A DNA stretch of 40,219 bases from Lachnospiraceae bacterium UBA1258 (GCA_002308235.1 DBVS01000138.1:1-40219); one strand, 5' to 3'; numbered from the stretch's first letter, positions 17,109 to 26,095 are shown. A program made the numbers and translations. Notes: a model not told the origin generated them from the letters alone.

Positions 17109-19184
17109 ATGATTAAGATTGGAATGATGATAGGTGACCGGTACGAGATACTGGAAAAAATCGGCACCGGTGGAATGTCCGACGTCTATAAGGCGAAGGA
17201 CCATAAATTGAACAGACTTGTTGCGGTCAAAGTCCTCAAGCAGGAATTTTCCGAGAACGCCAACTTTGTTTCGAAGTTCAAGGTCGAAGCACAGGCGGCG
17301 GCAGGTCTGATGCATCCGAACATCGTCAATGTCTATGACGTCGGTGAGGAAGCAGGTATCAATTATATCGTAATGGAACTTGTGGAGGGCATCACCCTCA
17401 AGAAATATATCGAGAAAAAAGCAAGGTTGTCCGTAAGGGAGGCAACCTCTATTGCCATGCAGATAGCTCTCGGTATCGAAGCCGCTCACAACAAGCACAT
17501 CATTCACAGAGACATCAAACCTCAGAACGTCATTGTTTCAAACGACGGTAAGGTTAAGGTTACGGACTTTGGTATCGCAAAGGCCGCCACCAGCAACACC
17601 ATTACCAGCAATGTAATGGGTTCCGTTCATTATACGTCTCCCGAGCAGGCCAGGGGTGGGTATTCCGATGAAAAGAGCGATATCTATTCACTGGGAATAA
17701 CCCTTTTTGAGATGCTTACGGGAAGAGTGCCCTTTAACGGAGATACCACCGTTGCCATCGCCATCAAGCAGATTCAGGAAGAAATGCCTTCGCCGAAGGA
17801 ATACGTACCGGAGATCCCCGTAAGCGTAGAGCAGATCGTTCTTAAATGTACCCAGAAGAGCCCCGACAGAAGATATCAGAACATGGAAGCGCTGATAAGC
17901 GACTTAAGACAGTCCTTTATCACCCCCGACGAAAACTTTGTAACCATCAAGAGCGATGAAGAATTCGGCGCCACCGTGGTTCGTGACAAGAACGAGATTG
18001 AGGCTGTAAAAAAGAGCTCAACCGGTCTTACGGGAGAACTTCCCAGAGTTCCGAAGGAAGAATCCGACAGCGAATACGATCCCAAGATGGATAAGATCAC
18101 CACGGTGCTTGCCATTGTGGTGGGCGTTATCATCTGTATCATAGCCATTTTCCTGATAGGAAAGGCAGTGGGCTTGTTTAACCTCGGAAAGACCAACACT
18201 TCGGTTTCGGTTTCCTCCACCAGCGAGCCCAAGATCGAGCAGGTGGTGATGCCCGGTGTTACCCTCATGGATTATAAGAGGGCCATGGACATTCTTGAGT
18301 CCTCCGGATTAAAGAGCCGAATTACCTGGGAAGAATCCGAAGAATACGATAAGAACACAGTCATGAAAACAAGCATCAACGAAGGCTTAAAGGTTGATAA
18401 GGGCGCGGAGATCATTCTTTATGTAAGCGCCGGGACCTCCAGTCTGGTGGTTCCCGATGTTGTGGGCTATTCACTGAATGCCGCCAACAAAGCCATCATG
18501 AACGCCAAGCTTTCCGTTGAGATAGTTCAGGAATACAGCGATACCGTTGAAGCAGGCTTTGTTATTTCCCAGAGTCCCGAAGGAGACGAAAGGATTCCCG
18601 CAGATTCGGCCGTTACCATACATGTAAGCCTCGGAAAGGTACAGGAAACGGTTTCCGTACCGGATGTTAAAGGAAAACCTTACAACGATGCCATCAAAGA
18701 GCTTACGGACAGCGGATTTACCCTCGGTACCACGGATTACGTATATAACAACGTATACGCTGAAGGATATGTATGCTATCAGAACATTGCCGCAGGTACC
18801 GATTCTCCAAAGGGCACCATTATCGATCTTCAGGTAAGTAAAGGCCACGAACCCGAGGTTCCCGATACCTACAGCTATAATGCGGCGATCAACGCTCCCA
18901 GCTCCACGGAAGACCCGGATTACAAGAGCGGTACGGCGGTACATATCGTGATCACCGATGAGAACGGAAAGGTCTGGTATGACTCCACCGCCGAAGCCTT
19001 CCCTGTAAGCGTTAATCTTTGGAACATGCAAAGCGCAGCTACGGGTCATATCACACTTACCTACACGGTAACCTTGAAGGGTGAGCCTTACGTGGATCCC
19101 GACACGGGCGAAACGGTGGTACCCGAAGGAGAGAAGGAAGAACGCACCATTACGAGAGATATCTCGTTCGTCAAAGATGAGTAG
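17109..19184 (+). CDS. prkC: PASTA-domain serine/threonine protein kinase (PrkC/Stk type)
   Basis: A 691-residue membrane kinase. The cytosolic kinase domain spans residues ~11-270: glycine loop GTGGMSDVY, VAVK41, catalytic HRDIKPQN (133-140), DFG (153-155), an SPEQARGG segment with the usual Ser/Thr-rich activation loop before it. One transmembrane helix lies at ~329-350. Outside are three PASTA repeats (about 377-442, 445-509, 513-577), which in this family bind muropeptide or lipid II stems and link growth or dormancy exit to cell-wall state. Unlike the simplest PrkC layout, another ~110-residue beta-rich segment follows the last PASTA repeat. It pairs with the phosphatase just upstream. 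Confidence 0.95.
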   Translation: MIKIGMMIGDRYEILEKIGTGGMSDVYKAKDHKLNRLVAVKVLKQEFSENANFVSKFKVEAQAAAGLMHPNIVNVYDVGEEAGINYIVMELVEGITLKKYIEKKARLSVREATSIAMQIALGIEAAHNKHIIHRDIKPQNVIVSNDGKVKVTDFGIAKAATSNTITSNVMGSVHYTSPEQARGGYSDEKSDIYSLGITLFEMLTGRVPFNGDTTVAIAIKQIQEEMPSPKEYVPEIPVSVEQIVLKCTQKSPDRRYQNMEALISDLRQSFITPDENFVTIKSDEEFGATVVRDKNEIEAVKKSSTGLTGELPRVPKEESDSEYDPKMDKITTVLAIVVGVIICIIAIFLIGKAVGLFNLGKTNTSVSVSSTSEPKIEQVVMPGVTLMDYKRAMDILESSGLKSRITWEESEEYDKNTVMKTSINEGLKVDKGAEIILYVSAGTSSLVVPDVVGYSLNAANKAIMNAKLSVEIVQEYSDTVEAGFVISQSPEGDERIPADSAVTIHVSLGKVQETVSVPDVKGKPYNDAIKELTDSGFTLGTTDYVYNNVYAEGYVCYQNIAAGTDSPKGTIIDLQVSKGHEPEVPDTYSYNAAINAPSSTEDPDYKSGTAVHIVITDENGKVWYDSTAEAFPVSVNLWNMQSAATGHITLTYTVTLKGEPYVDPDTGETVVPEGEKEERTITRDISFVKDE

Positions 19185-19189
19185 GATGT

Positions 19190-20065
19190 ATGATTGGCAA
19201 AATAGTTAAGGGAATTGCCGGATTTTATTATGTGAATACAGAAGAGAAGGGCACCTTTGAATGCAACGCCAAAGGTGCTTTTCGTAATGAAGGAACCAAG
19301 CCCCTGGTGGGGGACGACGTGGAGATAGATATTACCGATGAGGTGAATTTAAAGGGAAACGTGGTAAAGATCCTTGAAAGAAGAAACGCGCTTATCCGTC
19401 CCGCCTGTGCTAACATCGACGGGGCGCTTGTTATCTTTGCGCTAAAGACCCCGAATCCCAATTTTAATCTTCTTGACAGGTTTTTGATCTACATGGGCAA
19501 AGAAGGAATACCCTGCACGGTAGTCTTTAACAAATGCGATCTTTGCACGGAAGATGAAATGAAACCCATTGCGGAGATATACGCAAAAGCCGGTGTTAAG
19601 GTTTTCTTTGTAAGCGTAAAGAAAGATATAGGGATCATTGATCTCAAGACCGAGATCAAAGGAAAGACCATGGTTCTTGCAGGCCCCAGCGGTGTGGGAA
19701 AGTCAAGTCTTATCAACCTTCTTTGCAAGGAAGCAAACATGGAGGTAGGAAAGATCAGCGAGAAGACCGAGAGGGGAAAGCATACCACAAGACACGTGGA
19801 ACTGCTAAAACCAGGAAAAAACACTTTTATTCTTGATACTCCGGGGTTTACGAGCCTTGATATATTCGAGACAAAAGAAAACCTTAAGTACTGTTTTGAG
19901 GAATTTAAGCCCTATGAGGGCAATTGCAGATTCAGGACCTGCATGCACGTAAGTGAGCCCGGATGCGCCGTAAAAGAGGCGGTGGAAGCGGGTATCATCA
20001 ATAAGATCAGATACGAAAGCTATGTCAAGCTTTACGGCGAAGCGCCCAAAGCGAGACAGTTTTAA
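19190..20065 (+). CDS. rsgA: Ribosome small-subunit-dependent GTPase A
   Basis: A 291-residue circularly permuted GTPase that acts late in 30S subunit maturation. The order of G motifs is permuted as expected: NKCD (G4, 114-117), then GPSGVGKS (P-loop, 165-172), GKHTTRH, then DTPG (216-219). An OB-fold precedes them, and a zinc site (C246, C251, H253, C259) follows. RsgA next to prpC-prkC is a classic Firmicutes arrangement and PrkC is known to phosphorylate this GTPase in Bacillus. In many genomes rpe and thiN come next; here a hydrogenase gene does. Confidence 0.96.
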   Translation: MIGKIVKGIAGFYYVNTEEKGTFECNAKGAFRNEGTKPLVGDDVEIDITDEVNLKGNVVKILERRNALIRPACANIDGALVIFALKTPNPNFNLLDRFLIYMGKEGIPCTVVFNKCDLCTEDEMKPIAEIYAKAGVKVFFVSVKKDIGIIDLKTEIKGKTMVLAGPSGVGKSSLINLLCKEANMEVGKISEKTERGKHTTRHVELLKPGKNTFILDTPGFTSLDIFETKENLKYCFEEFKPYEGNCRFRTCMHVSEPGCAVKEAVEAGIINKIRYESYVKLYGEAPKARQF

Positions 20066-20088
20066 AGTAATACAGAGGAAAGAGATAC

Positions 20089-21624
20089 ATGAGAGGTATA
20101 TACACAAGCGTTAATGACATGAGAAAGAGAGTTTATGCGGAGGTCGCAAAGCTCTCCTACGAATACAAGGACGGCGATCTTTCACGTATGGAGGAGATCC
20201 CCTACAATGTTATTCCCGGGGAAGTTTCCGTTTACCGTGACAGCGTTTTTCTTGAAAGAGCCATAGTCCGGGAAAAGATGCGAATGGCCATGGGCCTTCC
20301 CATGAGAACCGCCGCCGAGCAGGCCCCGGTGACCCAGGGAGCGGAAGAGTGCGTCAAACCCGAAAAATACTATCAGCCGCCCCTTATAAACATCATCAAA
20401 TTTGCCTGCCACGCCTGTCCCGACAATGTGGTAAAGGTTACGGATGCCTGCCAGGGTTGCCTTGCACACCCCTGTAAGGAGGTTTGTCCCAGAGGCGCCA
20501 TCACCATAAAGAACGGCAGGTCCGTTATAGACGAAGAAAAATGTGCCAAGTGCGGAAAGTGCGCAAGCGTCTGCCCTTACGGCGCCATTGTTAAAATGGA
20601 ACGCCCCTGCGCAAAGGCCTGCGGTATGAACGCCATCGGTTCCGATGAGTACGGTCGTGCGGAGATCGACGAAGAAAAATGTGTATCCTGCGGAATGTGC
20701 CTTGCAAACTGCCCCTTCGGAGCAATCGAAGATAAGGCGCAGATATTCCAGGTAATTCAGGCTATCAGGAGCGAGGTTCCGGTTTATGCCGCCATCGCAC
20801 CTGCGGTAACGGGTCAGTTCGGTCCGGACTTTTCTCCCGAAAAGATGCGCCCCGCCTTCAAGGCTCTCGGTTTTGAGGACGTGGTTGAGGTTGCCATCGG
20901 CGCAGACCTTTGTACGATTGAGGAAGCAAAGGACTTTGTGGAATCGGTTCCGGACAAGCTTCCTTTCATGGCAACATCCTGTTGCCCCGCCTGGTCCGTT
21001 ATGGCAAAGAAACTTTATCCCGAATTCAGTCAGTGTATTTCCATGGCCCTTACCCCCATGGTACTTACGGGACGCCTTATCAAAAAGCAGCATCCCGGCT
21101 GTATGGTCGCTTTTATCGGCCCCTGTGCCGCAAAGAAACTCGAAGCCAGCCGTCGTTCCATCAGAAGCGATATCGATTTCGTGCTTACCTTCGAAGAAGT
21201 AATGGGTATGTTCGAAGCCAAGGAAGTTGATTTTAAATCCCTTCCCGATGACGATACCATGCACGGTGCCAGCGGAGACGGACGCGGATTTGCCGTAAGC
21301 GGCGGAGTTGCAAGTGCTGTCGTTAACTGCATTCACGAAATGTATCCCGAACGTGAGGTAAAGACCGCCAATGCCGAAGGTCTGGCGGACTGCCGCAAAC
21401 TTTTGGCCATGGCAAAAGCCGGAAAATACAACGGTTTTCTTCTTGAAGGGATGGCTTGTCCCGGAGGCTGCATAGCAGGTGCGGGTACCATTCAGCCCAT
21501 TCCCAAATCCGCGAAGGCGGTGGAAGCACACAAGAAAGTATCCACCAACGCTCACGCCACCCAGAGCCAGTACAAGGAGCTTCTTGAGACCCTTGACGAA
21601 TCATTCAGGAATATTCCCGAATGA
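20089..21624 (+). CDS. Monomeric [FeFe] hydrogenase, group B-like
   Basis: A 511-residue iron hydrogenase that would reduce protons with ferredoxin electrons, or oxidise H2. The H-cluster ligands are all present: TSCCPAW (C298, C299), IGPCAAKK (C346) and EGMACPGGC (C457, C461). The N-terminal half is cysteine-rich, with two ferredoxin-type clusters (C152/155/158/162 with C174/C178, and C198/201/204/208) and additional cysteines at 107, 110, 121, 124, 129 and 133. The loop forms (TSCCPAW and IGPC rather than TSCCPGW and MPC) fit group B better than group A. No HydE/F/G maturases or electron-bifurcating subunits are nearby, so it depends on distant genes. It follows rsgA by 23 bases with a GAGGAAAG ribosome binding site. 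Confidence 0.92.
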   Translation: MRGIYTSVNDMRKRVYAEVAKLSYEYKDGDLSRMEEIPYNVIPGEVSVYRDSVFLERAIVREKMRMAMGLPMRTAAEQAPVTQGAEECVKPEKYYQPPLINIIKFACHACPDNVVKVTDACQGCLAHPCKEVCPRGAITIKNGRSVIDEEKCAKCGKCASVCPYGAIVKMERPCAKACGMNAIGSDEYGRAEIDEEKCVSCGMCLANCPFGAIEDKAQIFQVIQAIRSEVPVYAAIAPAVTGQFGPDFSPEKMRPAFKALGFEDVVEVAIGADLCTIEEAKDFVESVPDKLPFMATSCCPAWSVMAKKLYPEFSQCISMALTPMVLTGRLIKKQHPGCMVAFIGPCAAKKLEASRRSIRSDIDFVLTFEEVMGMFEAKEVDFKSLPDDDTMHGASGDGRGFAVSGGVASAVVNCIHEMYPEREVKTANAEGLADCRKLLAMAKAGKYNGFLLEGMACPGGCIAGAGTIQPIPKSAKAVEAHKKVSTNAHATQSQYKELLETLDESFRNIPE

Positions 21625-21654
21625 CATTAATAATTCCATAATAAAATATTCAAG

Positions 21655-21700
21655 CCTCTTAAATTGACAATTGTTTTTACATTTAATACAATTCAAGAGG
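21655..21700 (+). repeat. Imperfect inverted repeat spanning the pseB promoter
   Basis: CCTCTTAAATTG (21655-21666) is the reverse complement of CAATTCAAGAGG (21689-21700) apart from one mismatch. The arms are 22 bases apart. The left arm contains the first half of the -35 hexamer and the right arm most of the -10, so a dimeric regulator could bind both at once; alternatively the arms are the remains of a hairpin after the hydrogenase gene. Confidence 0.6.
21664..21692 (+). promoter_or_regulatory. Strong sigma-A promoter for pseB
   Basis: TTGACA (21664-21669, perfect -35) and TACAAT (21687-21692, 5 of 6 for -10) are separated by exactly 17 bases. Transcription would start near 21699, about 29 bases before the ATG at 21728, which has GGAGGA in front of it. 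This is the best promoter in the window. Confidence 0.85.
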
Positions 21701-21727
21701 ACTTTATAAAACGATTCGGAGGATATC

Positions 21728-22723
21728 ATGTTAAACGGAAAAACGATTCTTATCACCGGAGGTACCGGTTCTTTCGGCCATCATTTTGTGGATTATGTGC
21801 TTGCACATTATGAGCCGAAGAAGATAATCATATATTCCAGAGACGAATACAAGCAGTTTATTATGGCCAATGAATACGCCGAGCACAAGAAGGTCTTAAG
21901 ATTCTTCATCGGCGATGTCAGAGACGAAGCAAGACTCAGAATGGCTCTTAAGGGCGTAGATTTTGTTATCCATGCGGCAGCCTTAAAACAGGTTCCCGCC
22001 TGCGAATATAACCCCAATGAGGCTATTAAGACCAATATCAACGGCGCCATGAACGTTATAAATGCTTCTTTGGAAGCGGGAGTCAAGAAGGTAGTGGCTC
22101 TTTCCACCGACAAGGCCGTTAACCCCATCAATCTTTACGGCGGAACGAAGCTTGTTTCCGATAAGCTTTTCTGCGCGGCAAATGCATACGGCGGAGCTGA
22201 CGGCACCAGATTTGCCATCGTGCGTTACGGTAATGTTGCCGGAAGCCGCGGTTCCGTTATTCCCTTCTTCCAGAACAAGATTGACAACGGTGAAAAGGCA
22301 CTTCCCATTACAGATCATCGCATGACCAGATTCTGGATCAGCCTTGAAGAAGGCGTTAAACTCGTTATCAAAGCTCTTGAAGAAGCAAGGGGCGGTGAGA
22401 CCTTTATTTCAAAGATCCCTTCCTTTAAGATCACGGATCTTGCGGAAGCAATGCTTCCCGGTTGCGAAAAGCCCGAGGTAGGCATCAGAGAAGGCGAAAA
22501 GCTCCATGAGATCATGGTCACCAGAGAAGATTCCATGCACACCTACGAGTACGAAAAGCACTACATCGTATATCCTCAGTACAGCTGGTGGGGCAAGACT
22601 CAGATCATTCCCGGCGGTAAGCTTGTTGATCCCGAATTTGAGTACAGTTCGGGTACCAATACACAGTGGCTTTCCGTTGACGATATAAAGAGACTCTTAA
22701 AGACAGACCTTGACAAACACTGA
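21728..22723 (+). CDS. pseB: UDP-GlcNAc 4,6-dehydratase (inverting), PseB-like
   Basis: A 331-residue extended short-chain dehydrogenase/reductase. The NAD(P)-binding motif is TGGTGSFG (10-17), and the catalytic region is STDKAVNPINLYGGTKL, with Y137 and K141 as the Tyr/Lys pair and D128-K129 as the dehydratase-specific residues. The wording matches PseB/FlaA1 rather than the membrane dehydratases. PseB makes the first intermediate of pseudaminic acid, used in flagellin and surface glycans; related enzymes feed other amino-deoxy sugars. The usual next gene, the aminotransferase pseC, is absent, so the product in this organism is uncertain. It has its own strong promoter and is 12 bases upstream of the lipoprotein gene. 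Confidence 0.85.
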   Translation: MLNGKTILITGGTGSFGHHFVDYVLAHYEPKKIIIYSRDEYKQFIMANEYAEHKKVLRFFIGDVRDEARLRMALKGVDFVIHAAALKQVPACEYNPNEAIKTNINGAMNVINASLEAGVKKVVALSTDKAVNPINLYGGTKLVSDKLFCAANAYGGADGTRFAIVRYGNVAGSRGSVIPFFQNKIDNGEKALPITDHRMTRFWISLEEGVKLVIKALEEARGGETFISKIPSFKITDLAEAMLPGCEKPEVGIREGEKLHEIMVTREDSMHTYEYEKHYIVYPQYSWWGKTQIIPGGKLVDPEFEYSSGTNTQWLSVDDIKRLLKTDLDKH

Positions 22724-22735
22724 TTCACATCGAGT

Positions 22736-25700
22736 ATGGGGAAAAAGACTTTAAGTTTTGCATTGCTTATATCTTTGATCATCACAGCGGGGTGCGGCAC
22801 ACCGGGCCCCGCTTCTTCAAATACTGCATCTGACGATCCCGTACACGTTACACCCATTTCAATTTCGGAAGATAAAGAAACCATCAAAACCGCTGAAGAG
22901 GTTAAGACCCCTTCGGTTTCTTTTGCGTCCGCAGATATACCCGAGGGTGAGTGGCAGACGAACGTAACCTTTCCTGACTGGGCAGGCTATACGGACGATA
23001 CCCTTTTTATGAATTCCATCATAAGCTTTAAGGCATATGAAGGGCAGGGAAAACTGTATATTGAACCATCCGAGGGCGTGACGGGTTTTAATGTGTATCT
23101 TAACGAAACGAAACTCGATACCGCAAAGGTAAAGGGCGGAGGATCCTATGTATGCGATATTTCGGGGCTTGTGAAGAACGGGACCAACACCGTATCCGTA
23201 ACGAACATATGCCCCCGCACGGAGGAAGCAAAGGTACGGGTCATGATCCCTTACCCGGCGGTTTTGGAAGGAAGTCCCGCAGACGTCGGTATTTCGGAAG
23301 ACTCCCTTAAACTCATTTCGGATCTTATAGAGAAAGATGTGGAATACGGATTTACAAGCTCGAGCCTTGCGGTGGTAAGATACGGGCGCCTTGTATACGC
23401 AAATGCCTGGGGAAACATTAATTCTTATAATCAAGACGGAAGCAGAATAGAAAACGGGACTCCCGTTACTGTTGATACCATGTACGACCTTGCCTCCGTT
23501 ACCAAGATGTTTTCCGTAAACTATGCCGTTCAAAAGCTGGTAACGGAAGGAAGAATTGCCGTTACCGACAAAATATCCGATTATCTCGGCAAGGAATTCT
23601 ACGAAAACGTTATTACCGTAAACTACGGCGGTCGGAAAAGAACGGATCTTGATACCCAGAAAAAGTGGAAGGAAAGCCTTACCATCAGAGACCTTCTTTG
23701 TCATCAGGGAGGTTTTCCGGCGGATCCCAGATACTTTAATCCAAACGTGAACCAGAGTACCCAGACCATCGGCACTGCAGGCGGAAACGTGCTTTTCGGC
23801 GGAAAATCGGCGGATGCGGAATCAAAGGCAAATACTCTTAAACAGATATTCAAGACACCCCTTATGTATGAACCCGGAACCGAAACCCTGTATTCCGACG
23901 TAGATTATATGGTTTTGGGATTTTTGATTGAAAAGGTGACGGGTGAGAGCCTCGATGTATATTTGAAGCATACTTTCTTTGATCCCATGGGGCTTAAGAG
24001 GATCACCTACAATCCCCTTCAAAACGGCTTTACAAAGGAAGACTGCGCCGCTACGGAACTGAACGGAAACACCAGGGACGGAAGCATTTATTTCCCCGGT
24101 ATCAGGACATATACCCTTCAGGGCGAGGTCCATGACGAAAAGGCATATTACAGCATGGGCGGAGTTTCCGGTCATGCGGGACTCTTTGCGAGCGCTTCCG
24201 ATCTTGCAAAGCTGGCAAGCTGCATGCTTACGGGAGGATATGAGAATAACTCCTTCTTTTCAAGAAATACCATCGATTCCTTTACAGCGCCAAAGAGCGC
24301 CGATTTCCCCACCTGGGGACTTGGCTGGTGGAGAGAAGCGGATAACCAGCGAGTCTGGTATTTCGGAACTCAGGCGTCCTCAGAGACCGTGGGACACCAG
24401 GGATGGACCGGAACCCTTGTTATGATCGATCCCGAAAGAGAACTGGTGGTAACGTATCTTACCAACAAGATAAATTCGCCCCTTGCCGACAAATCCAAGA
24501 ATGTTAACAGGTTTTACTCATCGGGCTTTACTTCGGCGACCCTGGGGTTCGCGGCACAGATCCTTTCTGCGGGAATGGATGCGAAGGAAGGTTCGGACAT
24601 AAAGGAAATGCTCCTTGACGGAGTGGCCGATATGGCCGCGGAAGCCGTAAAACTGATCCCTAAGGACGCAAAGCCCGGGAATGCCTATGTAATGAGCGCG
24701 GCAGCTAAAATAAGCCTTTTAAGGGACTATGCGGCGGACGCCGGGCACAATGATTACCTTTTGCTTGCCGACGAACTTTTTGAAGAGATAAAGGATCTCA
24801 TTCCGGGAGGTAACGATATGCAGGGAAGAGCGGAACCCAAGAATAAAGCGGTTTTAACCGCCACGCCGGCGGATGCGTCCTTTGATGAATATCTGCCGCT
24901 GCTTTCAGGAAAGAAAGTCGCGGTATTTACCAATCACACCGGGATTGTGGGGGATGATATCGATAAAAACCTTCATATCGTGGACGCTTTGATCGAAAAG
25001 AATGTGAATATCGCCCTGATCTTTGCCCCCGAACACGGCTTCAGGGGAGATCTTGACGCGGGAGCCCCGGTTTCGGACACAAAGGACGAAGCAACGGGGC
25101 TTTATGTTTATTCGGCGGGAAACATCCTTAAGAACAAAGAGATCGATTCAATCTTCTCGAAATTCGATACCCTCCTTGTGGATATCCAGGACGTGGGCGT
25201 AAGATTCTATACTTACCACATTACCATGTTTGAACTTATGGAGACCGCGTCGGTACGGGGAAAAGAAGTTATCGTTCTTGACAGGCCGAATCCCAACGGC
25301 TTTTACACGGACGGGCCCGTGCTTAACGAAAACTTTTCTTCAAACGTGGGACGTTTAAGGATCCCCGTGGTCCACGGACTCACCCTTGGGGAAATGGCAC
25401 AGATGATAAACGGGGAAGGCTGGCTATCCGGCGGAAAAGATTCCTGCAGTCTTACGGTGATCCCCTGCAGGAATTACACTCATGCCGATGCATATATACT
25501 TAAAGTCAATCCGTCTCCGAATCTTAAGACCAAAGAAGCGGTGCTTCTTTATCCTTCGACCTGTCTTTTTGAAAACACGGTGGTTTCCTGCGGAAGGGGA
25601 ACGGAGAATCCCTTTGCGATTATCTTAAGTCCGTATCTTCCGAACAACGATGTTTACGATCTTACTGTCACGCCTAAAGCCAACGAAGGCGCGCAAAATC

Positions 25701-26011
25701 CGCCTTTTGAAGGAAAAGTCTGCAACGGCCGTGACTTATCGCTTATTCCCGAAGAAACCGTCAAAGAAAAGGGTATAGATCTTTCATACCTGACGGATGC
25801 ATACAATTCCGTTTCATCCATACATCCGGAGCTTGATTTTTTCGGGACTCCCGATGCAAAGGGAAGGTATTGGATCGATTTTCTTTTTGGGACGGATTCC
25901 GTAAGAAAGCTGATAGTTTCGGGGGCTGATGCGGCTTCCGTAAAGGCCTCCTGGGCGGAAGAATTGTCCGAATACAATAAAATGCGGGAAAAGTATCTGA
26001 TTTATCCCTGA
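22736..26011 (+). CDS. Surface lipoprotein fusing an AmiE-like serine hydrolase to a NamZ (DUF1343) exo-muramidase
   Basis: A 1091-residue protein. A lipoprotein signal ends at ITAG-C20, so it should be anchored outside the membrane. Residues ~60-175 form a beta-rich domain whose CDISGLVKNGTNTVSV segment resembles a GH2-type sugar-binding fold. Residues ~185-610 are a beta-lactamase/class C-like serine hydrolase: S254-V-T-K257 and Y386-S-D388 in place of Y-x-N, and a late GHQGWTG. Residues ~710-1091 match DUF1343/NamZ, with the conserved APEHGFRG block (E766, H767), VGVRFYTY and DRPNPNG. In Bacillus subtilis NamZ (exo-N-acetylmuramidase) and AmiE are separate products of one muropeptide-recycling operon; here they are joined. 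No NagZ gene is in the window. The start has only a weak ribosome binding site and probably relies on read-through from pseB. Confidence 0.85.
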   Translation: MGKKTLSFALLISLIITAGCGTPGPASSNTASDDPVHVTPISISEDKETIKTAEEVKTPSVSFASADIPEGEWQTNVTFPDWAGYTDDTLFMNSIISFKAYEGQGKLYIEPSEGVTGFNVYLNETKLDTAKVKGGGSYVCDISGLVKNGTNTVSVTNICPRTEEAKVRVMIPYPAVLEGSPADVGISEDSLKLISDLIEKDVEYGFTSSSLAVVRYGRLVYANAWGNINSYNQDGSRIENGTPVTVDTMYDLASVTKMFSVNYAVQKLVTEGRIAVTDKISDYLGKEFYENVITVNYGGRKRTDLDTQKKWKESLTIRDLLCHQGGFPADPRYFNPNVNQSTQTIGTAGGNVLFGGKSADAESKANTLKQIFKTPLMYEPGTETLYSDVDYMVLGFLIEKVTGESLDVYLKHTFFDPMGLKRITYNPLQNGFTKEDCAATELNGNTRDGSIYFPGIRTYTLQGEVHDEKAYYSMGGVSGHAGLFASASDLAKLASCMLTGGYENNSFFSRNTIDSFTAPKSADFPTWGLGWWREADNQRVWYFGTQASSETVGHQGWTGTLVMIDPERELVVTYLTNKINSPLADKSKNVNRFYSSGFTSATLGFAAQILSAGMDAKEGSDIKEMLLDGVADMAAEAVKLIPKDAKPGNAYVMSAAAKISLLRDYAADAGHNDYLLLADELFEEIKDLIPGGNDMQGRAEPKNKAVLTATPADASFDEYLPLLSGKKVAVFTNHTGIVGDDIDKNLHIVDALIEKNVNIALIFAPEHGFRGDLDAGAPVSDTKDEATGLYVYSAGNILKNKEIDSIFSKFDTLLVDIQDVGVRFYTYHITMFELMETASVRGKEVIVLDRPNPNGFYTDGPVLNENFSSNVGRLRIPVVHGLTLGEMAQMINGEGWLSGGKDSCSLTVIPCRNYTHADAYILKVNPSPNLKTKEAVLLYPSTCLFENTVVSCGRGTENPFAIILSPYLPNNDVYDLTVTPKANEGAQNPPFEGKVCNGRDLSLIPEETVKEKGIDLSYLTDAYNSVSSIHPELDFFGTPDAKGRYWIDFLFGTDSVRKLIVSGADAASVKASWAEELSEYNKMREKYLIYP

Positions 26012-26016
26012 TTTGT

Positions 26017-26046
26017 TAAAATCCGTTAATTCCTTACCGTTATAAT
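26017..26046 (+). promoter_or_regulatory. Candidate promoter upstream of the signalling cassette
   Basis: TATAAT at 26041-26046 has no good sigma-A -35 partner at 16-18 bases. Read differently, TAAA (26017-26020), a 15-base spacer and ACCGTTAT (26036-26043) resemble the sigma-28 (flagellar) pattern TAAA-N15-GCCGATAA, with 5 of 8 -10 positions matching. Either way a promoter in this 97-base gap is likely; its class is uncertain. Confidence 0.4.
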
Positions 26047-26095
26047 GTTTTTCTGTGAAATGCTTTTAAATTGAGTTTTTTTCAGCGTATATTTC

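Noticed and set aside
20182..21555. A 457-codon open frame on the minus strand opposite the hydrogenase gene
   Set aside because: It lacks recognisable domains and a ribosome binding site, and is fully explained as the shadow of a strongly supported + strand gene with all H-cluster motifs.
22736..24600. Beta-lactamase resistance gene
   Set aside because: SxxK and YSD motifs belong to the wider class C-like serine hydrolase fold; fusion to NamZ and the lipoprotein signal point to cell-wall or surface glycan metabolism instead.
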